Source: Pseudomonas sp. EpS/L25 (GTDB lineage: Bacteria; Pseudomonadota; Gammaproteobacteria; Pseudomonadales; Pseudomonadaceae). From it: 64,000 bases of DNA. This document shows, one piece after another, positions 19,636-26,918 of the stretch. Every line of letters begins with the position of its first letter. Within the stretch, counting starts at the first letter, position 1. Location: contig NZ_LNUP01000002.1 of assembly GCF_001512295.1 (NCBI RefSeq), positions 124,001 through 188,000 on the forward strand. Reading direction: 5' to 3'. The notes beneath the pieces were generated by a model. It made no database searches and was not told where the DNA came from. It saw only the letters and a list, made by a program, of their open reading frames with translations. Made by a program: the position numbers and the translations under genes.

Positions 19636-20108
19636 GGAAGCACTCCCGCCGTGCCGGTGAATTCGATGAGTAAGGGCAGAGATATAGGGATAACAACAAG
19701 CAGGGAATACATCCGAGTGAGAACACCCTGATGACATCGTTGTTATTGGATGAGATACAGCGGCTAACCCATTCTTGCCCTTCGATGATAACCAACGATC
19801 GCGGCGTTTTTTCACCACTCGTCAGGTCGTTCCGGGTGAATTGAACTAGATGGGGATGGCTCGACCCTTGAATTTGATATGGGTTCTGATATCAGCGTAG
19901 AGGAGGGTGGGCATTCGCGGCTGGCTGCAACCCGCGCCGGAGCGGGCCGGGGGACATATTTATTGACAAAGGGCAGGGCCAGTGCGACGAACAACCGCGG
20001 GTAAGCGGATTGAATCGAGCTGGAATGACTCAATATTGTAGCGAGAGGGGTAGCGAGCGCTGCCCCGTGGTGGCTGTCCCCGATTGAGCGTTGGCTCGAG
20101 GAGTTTCC
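19636..20108. promoter_or_regulatory. 473-bp divergent intergenic region
   Basis: Noncoding and noticeably more AT-rich than its surroundings. It holds the promoter of the TorF-type gene, flanked by inverted octamers ATAACAAC (19690-19697) and GTTGTTAT (19739-19746), and the promoter and leader of the 42-codon gene. Confidence 0.5.
19963..19976 (+). promoter_or_regulatory. Anr/Fnr-like half-palindrome upstream of the 42-codon gene
   Basis: TTGAC-AAAG-GGCAG: the left half-site is perfect and the right half matches RTCAA at 3 of 5 positions. If it acts as a class II activator site centred at -41.5, transcription would start near 20011 and leave a leader of about 100 nt. Tentative. Confidence 0.35.
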
Positions 20109-20237
20109 ATGAACGACCGTATACAAGCCCTGGTGTTGGATCTGCTCGCCCGACTCGGTCTGGTGAAGGCTATCCCGATCCCCAGCCGCGAGCGCGAAAG
20201 GCTGGCCGCCCAGCGCCGCGCTCAGCAGCGGCGCTAA
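20109..20237 (+). CDS. Small basic protein of 42 residues
   Basis: Short gene with a strong ribosome site (GAGGAG 6 nt before ATG) and a TAA stop. The product has a hydrophobic/amphipathic N-terminal half (IQALVLDLLARLGLVKAIPI) and an Arg/Gln-rich tail (RERERLAAQRRAQQRR). It resembles, from memory and unverified, the short PA1414-type Pseudomonas proteins downstream of the Anr-controlled SicX RNA. A hairpin follows the stop. No function can be assigned. Confidence 0.65.
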   Translation: MNDRIQALVLDLLARLGLVKAIPIPSRERERLAAQRRAQQRR

Positions 20238-20259
20238 GCGGCAGCCGTCGCCCGCGTGA

Positions 20260-20282
20260 ACCGCAGGGCGCTGCCCTGCGGT
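20260..20282. terminator. Hairpin between convergent genes
   Basis: Perfect 10-bp stem ACCGCAGGGC / GCCCTGCGGT with a 3-nt loop, between the end of the 42-codon gene and the end of aotP. It has no T-run on either side, so it may act as a bidirectional terminator or a 3'-end stabiliser. Confidence 0.6.
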
Positions 20283-20313
20283 ATGCCCCACGCCCCTGGC
20301 GAGAGGCCCATGG

Positions 20314-21078
20314 CTATTTCAGGTTGCCGCTGAGGAACTGACGCAGGCGTTCGCTACGCGGCGCGACCAGTACCTCGTTCGGCGGACCTTGTTCCTCCAC
20401 GACGCCCTGGTGCAGGAACAGCACCTGGGTGGACACCTCCCTCGCGAAGGCCATCTCATGGGTCACCATGAGCATGGTGCGGCCTTCTTCCGCCAAGGCC
20501 CTGATCACCTTGAGCACCTCGCCGACCAATTCCGGGTCGAGCGCCGAGGTCGGCTCGTCGAACAACATGATCTCCGGCTCCATCGCTAGGGCGCGGGCGA
20601 TGGCGACCCGTTGCTGCTGGCCACCGGACAGGAACGCCGGGTACTGATCGGCGACGCGCGCCGGCAGGCCTACCTTGTCCAGATACTTGCGTGCCCGGTC
20701 TTCGGCTTCCGCCTTGCCCACGCCCAGCGCCTTGCGCGGCGCGAGGGTGATGTTGTCCAGCACACTCAGGTGACTCCAGAGGTTGAAGTGCTGGAATACC
20801 ATCGCCAGGCGGGTGCGCAGGTTCTGCAACTGGGCCGCATCGGCCACCCGGACGGCGCCGCGGTCGGCGGCCATGCGGATGGTCTCGCCATCCAGCGTCA
20901 TGGTCACCTCGTTGGGCTGTTCGAGGAAATTGATGCAGCGCAGGAAGGTGCTCTTGCCCGAGCCGCTGGCACCGATCAGGCTGACCACGTCGCCGGTCTT
21001 GGCCTGGAGCGAGACGCCCTTGAGCACTTCGTGGTCGCCGTAACGCTTGTGCAGGCCTTCGACGGTCAGTTTGTACAT
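20314..21078 (-). CDS. aotP: Arginine/ornithine-type ABC importer ATPase (AotP/HisP)
   Basis: ATP-binding subunit of a polar amino-acid importer, 254 residues. Motifs: Walker A GASGSGKST, Q-loop VFQHFNLWSHL, signature LSGGQQQR, Walker B IMLFDEPTSALDPE and H-loop VTHEM. MYKLTVEGLHKRYG matches the start expected for AotP; an in-frame GTG 15 nt earlier is less likely. It is last of five genes in the order aotJ-Q-M-O-P. In P. aeruginosa argR follows aotP; here a hairpin and a convergent small gene follow instead. Confidence 0.93.
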   Translation of the reverse strand: MYKLTVEGLHKRYGDHEVLKGVSLQAKTGDVVSLIGASGSGKSTFLRCINFLEQPNEVTMTLDGETIRMAADRGAVRVADAAQLQNLRTRLAMVFQHFNLWSHLSVLDNITLAPRKALGVGKAEAEDRARKYLDKVGLPARVADQYPAFLSGGQQQRVAIARALAMEPEIMLFDEPTSALDPELVGEVLKVIRALAEEGRTMLMVTHEMAFAREVSTQVLFLHQGVVEEQGPPNEVLVAPRSERLRQFLSGNLK

Positions 21079-21112
21079 GGATAGGGATTCCACAGCTGAA
21101 GGAGGGTAGGGA

Positions 21113-22225
21113 TCACGGCGACAGCAGGTAGCCGCTGCGGTAGGCCTCGGTACCTGCCACGTGGGCGATCACCATGCCGGCCGTGGCCATGCGGCGATTC
21201 GAGCGCGCGTAGAGGACGCCGGCGACGGCGCTGCGCACGTCCTCGACCTGATCGGTGATGGGGTCTATGACCTGGGCCAGTACCTGGCCGGCCTCCACGA
21301 GTTCGCCCACCTGCGCCTTGAGCACCAGCACACCACCCTGGCGGGTCGCCACGGGTTCGGCCGCGGCCAGCGGGGTGGCGGGCTGGCGTAGCGGTGGCAG
21401 GGGCGCCACGGTACCGGACAGGAAGCCCTGGTGACGCAGGTAATGGACGATGGCATCGGCATCCGCGCTGGCGAGGTCGTCGCGTACGTCCAGCTGGCCA
21501 CGCAGCTCCAGGGTGACGGACAGGCTGCCCATGGGCAGGCGCGCACCGAAGCGCTGGTTGAGATTCCACCAGAGCAGGGTGAAGCATTCGTCGAAGGACT
21601 GGCCGCCGGAATCGGTGGCGAGCAGGCTGGCCTCCGAACCGAAGTAGCGCGCCAGGGGTTCCACCTGGGGCCAGGCTTCCGGCGTGGTGTAGAGATGGGC
21701 CACGGCGTCGAAATCGCAGTGCAGGTCGAGCACCACCTCGGCGTCGCAGGCCAGGCGCTGCAGGGTCAGGCGCTGGCTGTCCAGCTGGGTACCGGCGGTT
21801 TCCGTGGCCAGGGCGGTGCGGAAGGCCTGGCGCACCAAGGCCTGGTTGGCGGCTGCGTCGTCCCCCAGGCGCTCGGCCACGGCGGCCTCCACCTGGGCGG
21901 TCATGTCGCGGAAGCGGCGGTTGAAGTTCTGCCCGCTCTCCAGCTCGTAGCGGCCGAGGTGGACGTCGGCGACCTGCTGATCCTGGCCGATGGGGTTGGC
22001 CACCGGCACCAGCACCACTTCCGCCAGCAGTTCGCCGGCGGCTTCCAGCGCCCTGAGGCGCTGCTTGAGGTGCCAGGCGGTGAGCATGCCGGGTAATTCG
22101 TCGGCATGCAGGGAGGCCTGGATGTAGACCTTGCGGCCACTGTCGGCAGGGCCGAAGTGGAAGCTGTGGATGCAACGCTCGGTCCCGGGGACGGGCGCGA
22201 CGAGCGGATGGGTGAGGTGGCGCAT
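21113..22225 (-). CDS. aotO: Succinylglutamate desuccinylase / aspartoacylase-family protein (AotO-like)
   Basis: Zinc carboxypeptidase-fold hydrolase of 370 residues. Zinc ligands are visible as His and Glu in SLHADELPG (about residues 40-43) and His in LDLHCD. The C-terminal part forms a beta-rich, lipoyl-like extension (VATRQGGVLVLKAQVGELVEAGQVLAQVID). The gene occupies the aotO position between the permease and ATPase genes, as in P. aeruginosa. Its role beside the importer is not established; deacylation of an imported substrate is a guess. Confidence 0.88.
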   Translation of the reverse strand: MRHLTHPLVAPVPGTERCIHSFHFGPADSGRKVYIQASLHADELPGMLTAWHLKQRLRALEAAGELLAEVVLVPVANPIGQDQQVADVHLGRYELESGQNFNRRFRDMTAQVEAAVAERLGDDAAANQALVRQAFRTALATETAGTQLDSQRLTLQRLACDAEVVLDLHCDFDAVAHLYTTPEAWPQVEPLARYFGSEASLLATDSGGQSFDECFTLLWWNLNQRFGARLPMGSLSVTLELRGQLDVRDDLASADADAIVHYLRHQGFLSGTVAPLPPLRQPATPLAAAEPVATRQGGVLVLKAQVGELVEAGQVLAQVIDPITDQVEDVRSAVAGVLYARSNRRMATAGMVIAHVAGTEAYRSGYLLSP

Positions 22226-22262
22226 GACTACTCCGGAGCCGCGCGGGGCGCGGCTGCTTGGG

Positions 22263-22973
22263 TCAGTGGGTCGGGCCGAGGAAGGCCAGCCAGCGGCGCT
22301 CCGCCAGGCGGAACAGTCCGATCAGGATGAAGGACACCACCAGGTACAGCAACGCGGCGAGGCCGAAGGCCTGGAAGGTCAGGAAGGTCGCGGTGTTGGC
22401 ATCCCGGGCGACCTTGAGCAGGTCCGGCACGGTGGCGGTGAAGGCCAGCGTGGTGGAGTGCAGCATCATGATCACTTCGTTGCTGTAGAAGGGCAGCGAA
22501 CGGCGCAGTGCCGAGGGCAGGATCACGTGCACGTACAGCCGCCAGCCGTCCAGGCCATAGGCCTTGGCCGCCTCGACCTCGCCGTGGGGGGTGTTGCGGA
22601 TGGCCCCGGCGAAGATCTCGGTGGTGTAGGCGCAGGTGTTCAGGGCGAAGGCCAGGATGGTGCAGTTCAGGCCGTCGCGGAAGAAGCTGCCCAGCAGCGG
22701 CTGGTCACGCACGAAGCCCAGGCTGTAGATGCCGGTGTAGCAGATCAGCAGCTGTAGATAGAGCGGCGTGCCGCGAAAGACGTAGGTATAGAATCCGATG
22801 GGCCAGCGCAGCCAGCGCCGCTCCGAGACCCGGGCCACCGACAGCGGTACCGAGACCAGGAAGCCGATCACCACCGAGGCCACCAGCAGCCAGAGGGTCA
22901 TGGCCAGGCCGGTGATGTGGTAGCCATCGGTCCACAGCAGCGGTTTCCAGTATTGCTTCAGGAGTTCGATCAT
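22263..22973 (-). CDS. aotM: ABC amino-acid importer permease AotM
   Basis: Inner-membrane permease of 236 residues in the HisM family, with about five membrane segments. The cytoplasmic EAA loop, which docks the ATPase, reads EVEAAKAYGLDGWRLYVHVILPSA. The start ATG overlaps the aotQ stop by 4 nt (ATGA), implying translational coupling. It forms the heterodimeric channel with AotQ. Confidence 0.93.
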   Translation of the reverse strand: MIELLKQYWKPLLWTDGYHITGLAMTLWLLVASVVIGFLVSVPLSVARVSERRWLRWPIGFYTYVFRGTPLYLQLLICYTGIYSLGFVRDQPLLGSFFRDGLNCTILAFALNTCAYTTEIFAGAIRNTPHGEVEAAKAYGLDGWRLYVHVILPSALRRSLPFYSNEVIMMLHSTTLAFTATVPDLLKVARDANTATFLTFQAFGLAALLYLVVSFILIGLFRLAERRWLAFLGPTH

Positions 22974-23707
22974 CGCTTGGCCTCCCGCACGCCGACGTGG
23001 TAGCGCCGTTCCAGCGCGCCGAGGATGGCGTTGGTCACGGCGGTGATGAGCAGATAGATGACGCCGGCGACGATCAGGAAGTAGAACAGCTTGAAAGTCC
23101 CCTTGCCGGCTTCCTGGGAGGCGCGCACCAGATCGGCCAGGCCGATGATGGAGACCAGCGCGGTGGCCTTGAGCAGTACCTGCCAGTTGTTGCCGATGCC
23201 GGGCAGGGCGAATCTCATCATCTGCGGGAAGGTGATCAGGGTGAAGGTCTGCCAGCGGCTCAGGCCGTAGGCCAGGGCTGCCTCCCCCTGGCCGCGCGGC
23301 ACGGCGAGGATGGCGCCGCGGAAGGTTTCGGTGAAATAGGCGCCATAGATGAAGCCCAGGGTGGCGATGCCGGCCGCCATGGGGTCGATGTCGATGTAGT
23401 CCCAGCCCATGTAGTCGGTGAGGGCGCCCAGCCAGTTCTGCAGGCTGTAGAAGATCAGCAGCATGAGCACCAGATCGGGTACGCCACGGATCAGGGTGGT
23501 GTAGCTCTGGGCGACGAAGCGCAGGGGCGTGAAGCGCGACAGCTTGGCGGAGGCGCCGAGCAGGCCGAGGATGACGGCCACCACCAGCGCGAAGCCGGCG
23601 AGCTTGAGGGTCGTCAGGGTGCCTTCCAGGATCAGGGGGCCGTAGCCGTGCAGGCTGAACGCGCCCAAGCCGATGGACTGCAAGAAGGAGTCGAAGGAAT
23701 TCTGCAT
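22970..23707 (-). CDS. aotQ: ABC amino-acid importer permease AotQ
   Basis: Inner-membrane permease of 245 residues in the HisQ family. The EAA loop is GQGEAALAYGLSRWQTFTLITFPQMMRFALPG. Start ATG at 23707, 99 nt downstream of the aotJ stop across a strong hairpin. Partner of AotM. Confidence 0.93.
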   Translation of the reverse strand: MQNSFDSFLQSIGLGAFSLHGYGPLILEGTLTTLKLAGFALVVAVILGLLGASAKLSRFTPLRFVAQSYTTLIRGVPDLVLMLLIFYSLQNWLGALTDYMGWDYIDIDPMAAGIATLGFIYGAYFTETFRGAILAVPRGQGEAALAYGLSRWQTFTLITFPQMMRFALPGIGNNWQVLLKATALVSIIGLADLVRASQEAGKGTFKLFYFLIVAGVIYLLITAVTNAILGALERRYHVGVREAKR

Positions 23708-23767
23708 GCGTCTAGGGGAATCGCCTGGTGAGACCGCGGGCGGCGCGCGCCGACGGCCATGCGTAGA

Positions 23768-23792
23768 ACGCCCCCGGTGGCACCGGGGGCGT
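23768..23792 (-). terminator. aotJ-aotQ intergenic hairpin
   Basis: Perfect 11-bp GC-rich stem (ACGCCCCCGGT and its complement) with a 3-nt loop, followed on the minus strand by TTCTACG rather than a clean T-run. Hairpins here in ABC operons usually raise binding-protein output over permeases by partial termination or mRNA protection. Confidence 0.65.
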
Positions 23793-23806
23793 CGACCGTG
23801 CGGACC

Positions 23807-24586
23807 TTACTTGGGATCGTAGAGGTTCAGGTCGCCGAAGTATTTCTTCTGGATCTTGTCGTAGGTGCCGTCGGCGTGGATGGCCGCGATGCCCTTGTTG
23901 ACGAAGGTCTTGAACTCGTCGTTGCCCTTGCGGATACCGATGGCGGTATCGGCCGGCAGCAGCTCGTCGTGGATGGCGGTGTTAACGTAGCCCTTGCCCT
24001 GGGGCGACTTCATGAAGCCACCTTCGGCCTGCAGCATGTCCTGCATGGCGACGTCGATACGGCCCGACACCAGGTCGGCATAGACCTGGTCCTGGTTCTG
24101 GTAGCTCTGGACGTTGACGCCGTTGGGCGCCAGCTTCTGCTTGGCGAAGGTTTCCTGGATGGTGCCCTGCTGGACGCCCACGGTCTTGCCCTTGAGGCTT
24201 TCCGGAGTGGCCTGCAGGTTGGCGCCTTCCTTGGTGACCATGGAGGAGGGGCCGGACCACAGCAGGTCGGAGAAGTCGATCTGCTCGGCACGGGCCGGGG
24301 TCTTGGTCAGCGAGGACAGGATGCCGTCGAACTTGCGCGCGCGCAGGCCGGGGATCAGGCCGTCGAAGTCACTCACCACCCACTTGCACTTCACGTCCAG
24401 CTTCTGGCAGATGGCCTCACCCAGCTCGATGTCGAAACCGACGAAGCTGCCGTCGGCGGCCTGGGACTCGAAGGGCGGGTAGGTGGTGTCCACACCGAAG
24501 CGGATCTCTTTCCATTCCTTGGCCATCGCCGAACCGGCGGCCAGGCACAGAGCGAGCGCAGAGAGAGTCAGCCAGCTTTTTTTCAT
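23807..24586 (-). CDS. aotJ: Periplasmic arginine/ornithine-type binding protein AotJ
   Basis: Substrate-binding protein of 259 residues (SBP_bac_3 family). The start ATG at 24586 follows AGGATC at 6 nt and opens a signal peptide (MKKSWLTLSALALCLAAGSAMA). The mature part begins KEWKEIRFGVDTTYPPFES and contains GFDIELGEAICQKL and SSLTKTPARAEQIDFS, typical of lysine/arginine/ornithine/histidine receptors. It is first in the importer operon. Specificity for basic amino acids is inferred from family and gene order. Confidence 0.93.
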   Translation of the reverse strand: MKKSWLTLSALALCLAAGSAMAKEWKEIRFGVDTTYPPFESQAADGSFVGFDIELGEAICQKLDVKCKWVVSDFDGLIPGLRARKFDGILSSLTKTPARAEQIDFSDLLWSGPSSMVTKEGANLQATPESLKGKTVGVQQGTIQETFAKQKLAPNGVNVQSYQNQDQVYADLVSGRIDVAMQDMLQAEGGFMKSPQGKGYVNTAIHDELLPADTAIGIRKGNDEFKTFVNKGIAAIHADGTYDKIQKKYFGDLNLYDPK

Positions 24587-24937
24587 GTCGGATCCTAGTG
24601 CGAATGTGGATGAAATCATGACGCCAGTACGGCGCCCGTGCCCTCGCGGGAGCAATAAGCTTACCAGGCGGGGAAAATCGTCCCAAATCTATACGCAGTT
24701 GCCGCGCTGGTTACATCTGGTAGCAGGTAGGAGCGGAGCGTGGGGCGCATTATGCACCGGAAGGATGCGGCTTTCCTGCATGGTGCGGACGAACGCACCA
24801 CTTTGGGTCTGAAAAGAGGCGAATCCTCCTGGGGTGGGCAAAAAGGTAGCAAAACCGCATCAGTCAGCGAGACGTCCGACCTGATCGGTAGCAACGGCTA
24901 CTGGGGCTGGGTGCAAAGGAAACGGGAGCAGGAGTCG
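24587..24937. promoter_or_regulatory. 351-bp divergent intergenic region (aotJ / acetyltransferase)
   Basis: Noncoding region with the outward promoters of the aot operon and the GNAT gene. The GNAT frame is open through its right half, but only the ATG at 24938 has a ribosome site. I could not pick out a convincing ArgR or sigma-54 site. Confidence 0.45.
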
Positions 24938-25384
24938 ATGACGATGGATGAAGGCGGCAGACCAGGCGTGGCCTGCGAGATCCTCGCGGCGACGCGGGCC
25001 CAGGCGGAGACGGTGGAACGGGGCTTCGCCCGCTTCGTGAGTGCCCAGCATCCAGGGCTGGCGGACGAGTCGGCCGACATACCCGTGCGCCTGGTGATCA
25101 GCGACGCGACAGGTGTTATCGCCGGACTGCTGGGCAAGGTGTTCTGGCAGGGGCTGGAAATCGAGGTGCTCGGGGTCGCCGAGGCCTATCGCGGCGGCGG
25201 ACTGGGCCAGCGGCTTTTGCCGCGGGCAGAAGCCGAGGCCCGAGTCCTGGGCGCCACGGTGGCCTATCTGCGCACGGCACGGGCGGCGTCCTTCTATGAG
25301 CGCTGCGGTCATCGTCACTGCGGCTACCTACCGCGTCCTCCGGGTACCGGGTTGCACGGCTTTCATGAGGAGCTGGCAGGGTGA
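24938..25384 (+). CDS. GNAT-family N-acetyltransferase
   Basis: Acetyl-CoA-dependent acetyltransferase of 148 residues. The acetyl-CoA pyrophosphate loop reads YRGGGLGQRLL in VLGVAEAYRGGGLG, followed by LRTARAASFYERCGH, the usual C-terminal GNAT pattern. The start ATG at 24938 follows GGAG at 4-5 nt; a second ATG two codons later is possible. The stop overlaps the next gene's GTG start (GTGA), so the two are co-translated. Substrate unknown. Confidence 0.82.
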   Translation: MTMDEGGRPGVACEILAATRAQAETVERGFARFVSAQHPGLADESADIPVRLVISDATGVIAGLLGKVFWQGLEIEVLGVAEAYRGGGLGQRLLPRAEAEARVLGATVAYLRTARAASFYERCGHRHCGYLPRPPGTGLHGFHEELAG

Positions 25385-25881
25385 CCGTGCGGGAATGGGG
25401 CCTTGCCCTGGGGCGGCTGGGCGTCCTGGTCGGCCTGGCGGCGATCTATGGGGCCTTGCACGATCAGCTGAGCTACGGCATCGGCCCGGAATACTTCACC
25501 TGCCTGAAGTTTCCCCAGTTCGGCCTGCTCGACGAGTCCATCGCGCCGCGCTGGCGGGTAGCCCAGGTCGGGCTGCTGGCCGGGGCGGCGGCCGGCCTAC
25601 CGCTGGGATTGGCGCTTTCCTGGTGGGTGCAGCGCCGGAGCGGTACGGGCAGGTCGCTCTGGCGGGGCGCCGCCTGGGTAGGGCTGGGCGCGGTGATCCT
25701 GGCGACCCTCGGCCTGGTCCTCGGTGGGCTGGCCCTGGAGGTTGGCAGCGCGCAACGCGTGCCGGCCTGCGTGCAGGACGCCCACGGCTTCCTGCTGGCG
25801 GCCTGGATGCACGACGGCAGTTACCTGGGGGCCCTGGCCGGCCTACTGGCTTTCTTCTGGCGCAGTCGGCGCCAGCGCTGA
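25381..25881 (+). CDS. Hypothetical membrane protein with four predicted membrane segments
   Basis: Protein of 166 residues starting at GTG 25381, overlapping the acetyltransferase stop. Hydrophobic segments lie at about 8-25, 60-80, 98-120 and 142-158. Between the first two is YGIGPEYFTCLKFPQFGL, a pattern I recognise from an uncharacterised bacterial family of small membrane proteins. No function known. Its last 61 bp overlap, in antisense, the end of the FUSC gene. Confidence 0.78.
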   Translation: MTVREWGLALGRLGVLVGLAAIYGALHDQLSYGIGPEYFTCLKFPQFGLLDESIAPRWRVAQVGLLAGAAAGLPLGLALSWWVQRRSGTGRSLWRGAAWVGLGAVILATLGLVLGGLALEVGSAQRVPACVQDAHGFLLAAWMHDGSYLGALAGLLAFFWRSRRQR

Positions 25882-26915
25882 AGGCGCGAAAGCCGCCGTT
25901 CGACGGTGCCTTCGAGGGCGAGGAAGGCCAGGGCGACCCCGCCACCGAGCAGGGTACTGCCCAGGCGTTCGCGGGCGACGCTGGCCTCGGGAGCGCCCGC
26001 CAGGGCGACCATCAAGACCGTGGTACCGGTGATGAACAGGGTCTGCAGCGAGTAGCGGCCGTCCTGCAGCAGGTAGGCGCCCAGGGCGCAGGCCAGGCAG
26101 GCCGCGGCCAGCACGGCGGGCGTGGCATCGATCCAGACCACCGTGCCCGCCAGCAGGCAGCCGGCCAGGGTACCGCCCAGGCGTCCCAGCCCTCGGCGCC
26201 AGGTATCGTCCAGGCGTGGCTTGAGCACCAGCAGGGCGGTCATCGGTGCCCAATAGCCATGGCCGTAGTCGAGCATGCTGCTGAGGAGCTGGCAGAGAGC
26301 GACCACGGCGGCGGCGTAGAAACCGTAGCGGCCCAGGCGCAGTCTGTCTTCGAACAGCACCACGACGGCGTGCAGATGCTTTCTGAGGGAGCCGCTGTGC
26401 AGGCGCCACTGGGAGCGGTAGAGCGCCTTCTGCAGCAGGGCGAAGAGCAGCAGCTGCAGCAGGCCTCCGGCGAGCACCAGGCCGCCGCGCAGCAGTGCCT
26501 GTTGTCCATCGCCCGGAAAGCCGCCGGCCACCAGCAGGGCCACGGTCCACTGCTGGGTGATCCACCAGGGGCCGTTGCCGACCGCGAACAACCAGGCGCA
26601 GCAGGCGGCCCAGAGCGCGCCGGCCAGCACCAGGGCGGGCAGGTAGTGGCCCAGCAGCGAGCCCACCACGGCGGAAAAGGCCATGCCCAGCGCGGCCACC
26701 AGCATGGGCGCCAGGGGCTCGTCGGCGAAGCTCTTGTAGGCACCGAAGCCGACGGTATAGGCACCACCCAGGGCCACCACGCAGGGCAGCCAGGCCTGGG
26801 TCAGCAGGCCGAGCAGCAGGATCGCCGCCAGGGCGGGCAGGCAGGCGAGTGCCAGCGTCCAGCGGGGTTCCCGGGGCGCGCCGGGGCCGCCAGCGGCTGG
26901 GGCGTCGTCACCCAT
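25821..26915 (-). CDS. FUSC-family membrane protein (aromatic-acid/fusaric acid exporter-like)
   Basis: Inner-membrane protein of 364 residues with two blocks of hydrophobic helices (about 20-150 and 205-320) separated by a cytoplasmic stretch (QKALYRSQWRLHSGSLRKHLHAVVVLFEDRL). The second block contains the FUSC hallmark YGHGYWAPMTALLVLKPRLDDTWRRGLGRLGGTLAG. Known relatives export hydroxylated aromatic acids, but no partner membrane-fusion protein is here. It starts 3 nt after the ligase ends and so belongs to the exonuclease-ligase transcription unit. Confidence 0.85.
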   Translation of the reverse strand: MGDDAPAAGGPGAPREPRWTLALACLPALAAILLLGLLTQAWLPCVVALGGAYTVGFGAYKSFADEPLAPMLVAALGMAFSAVVGSLLGHYLPALVLAGALWAACCAWLFAVGNGPWWITQQWTVALLVAGGFPGDGQQALLRGGLVLAGGLLQLLLFALLQKALYRSQWRLHSGSLRKHLHAVVVLFEDRLRLGRYGFYAAAVVALCQLLSSMLDYGHGYWAPMTALLVLKPRLDDTWRRGLGRLGGTLAGCLLAGTVVWIDATPAVLAAACLACALGAYLLQDGRYSLQTLFITGTTVLMVALAGAPEASVARERLGSTLLGGGVALAFLALEGTVERRLSRLQRWRRLRQKKASRPARAPR

Positions 26916-26918
26916 CGC

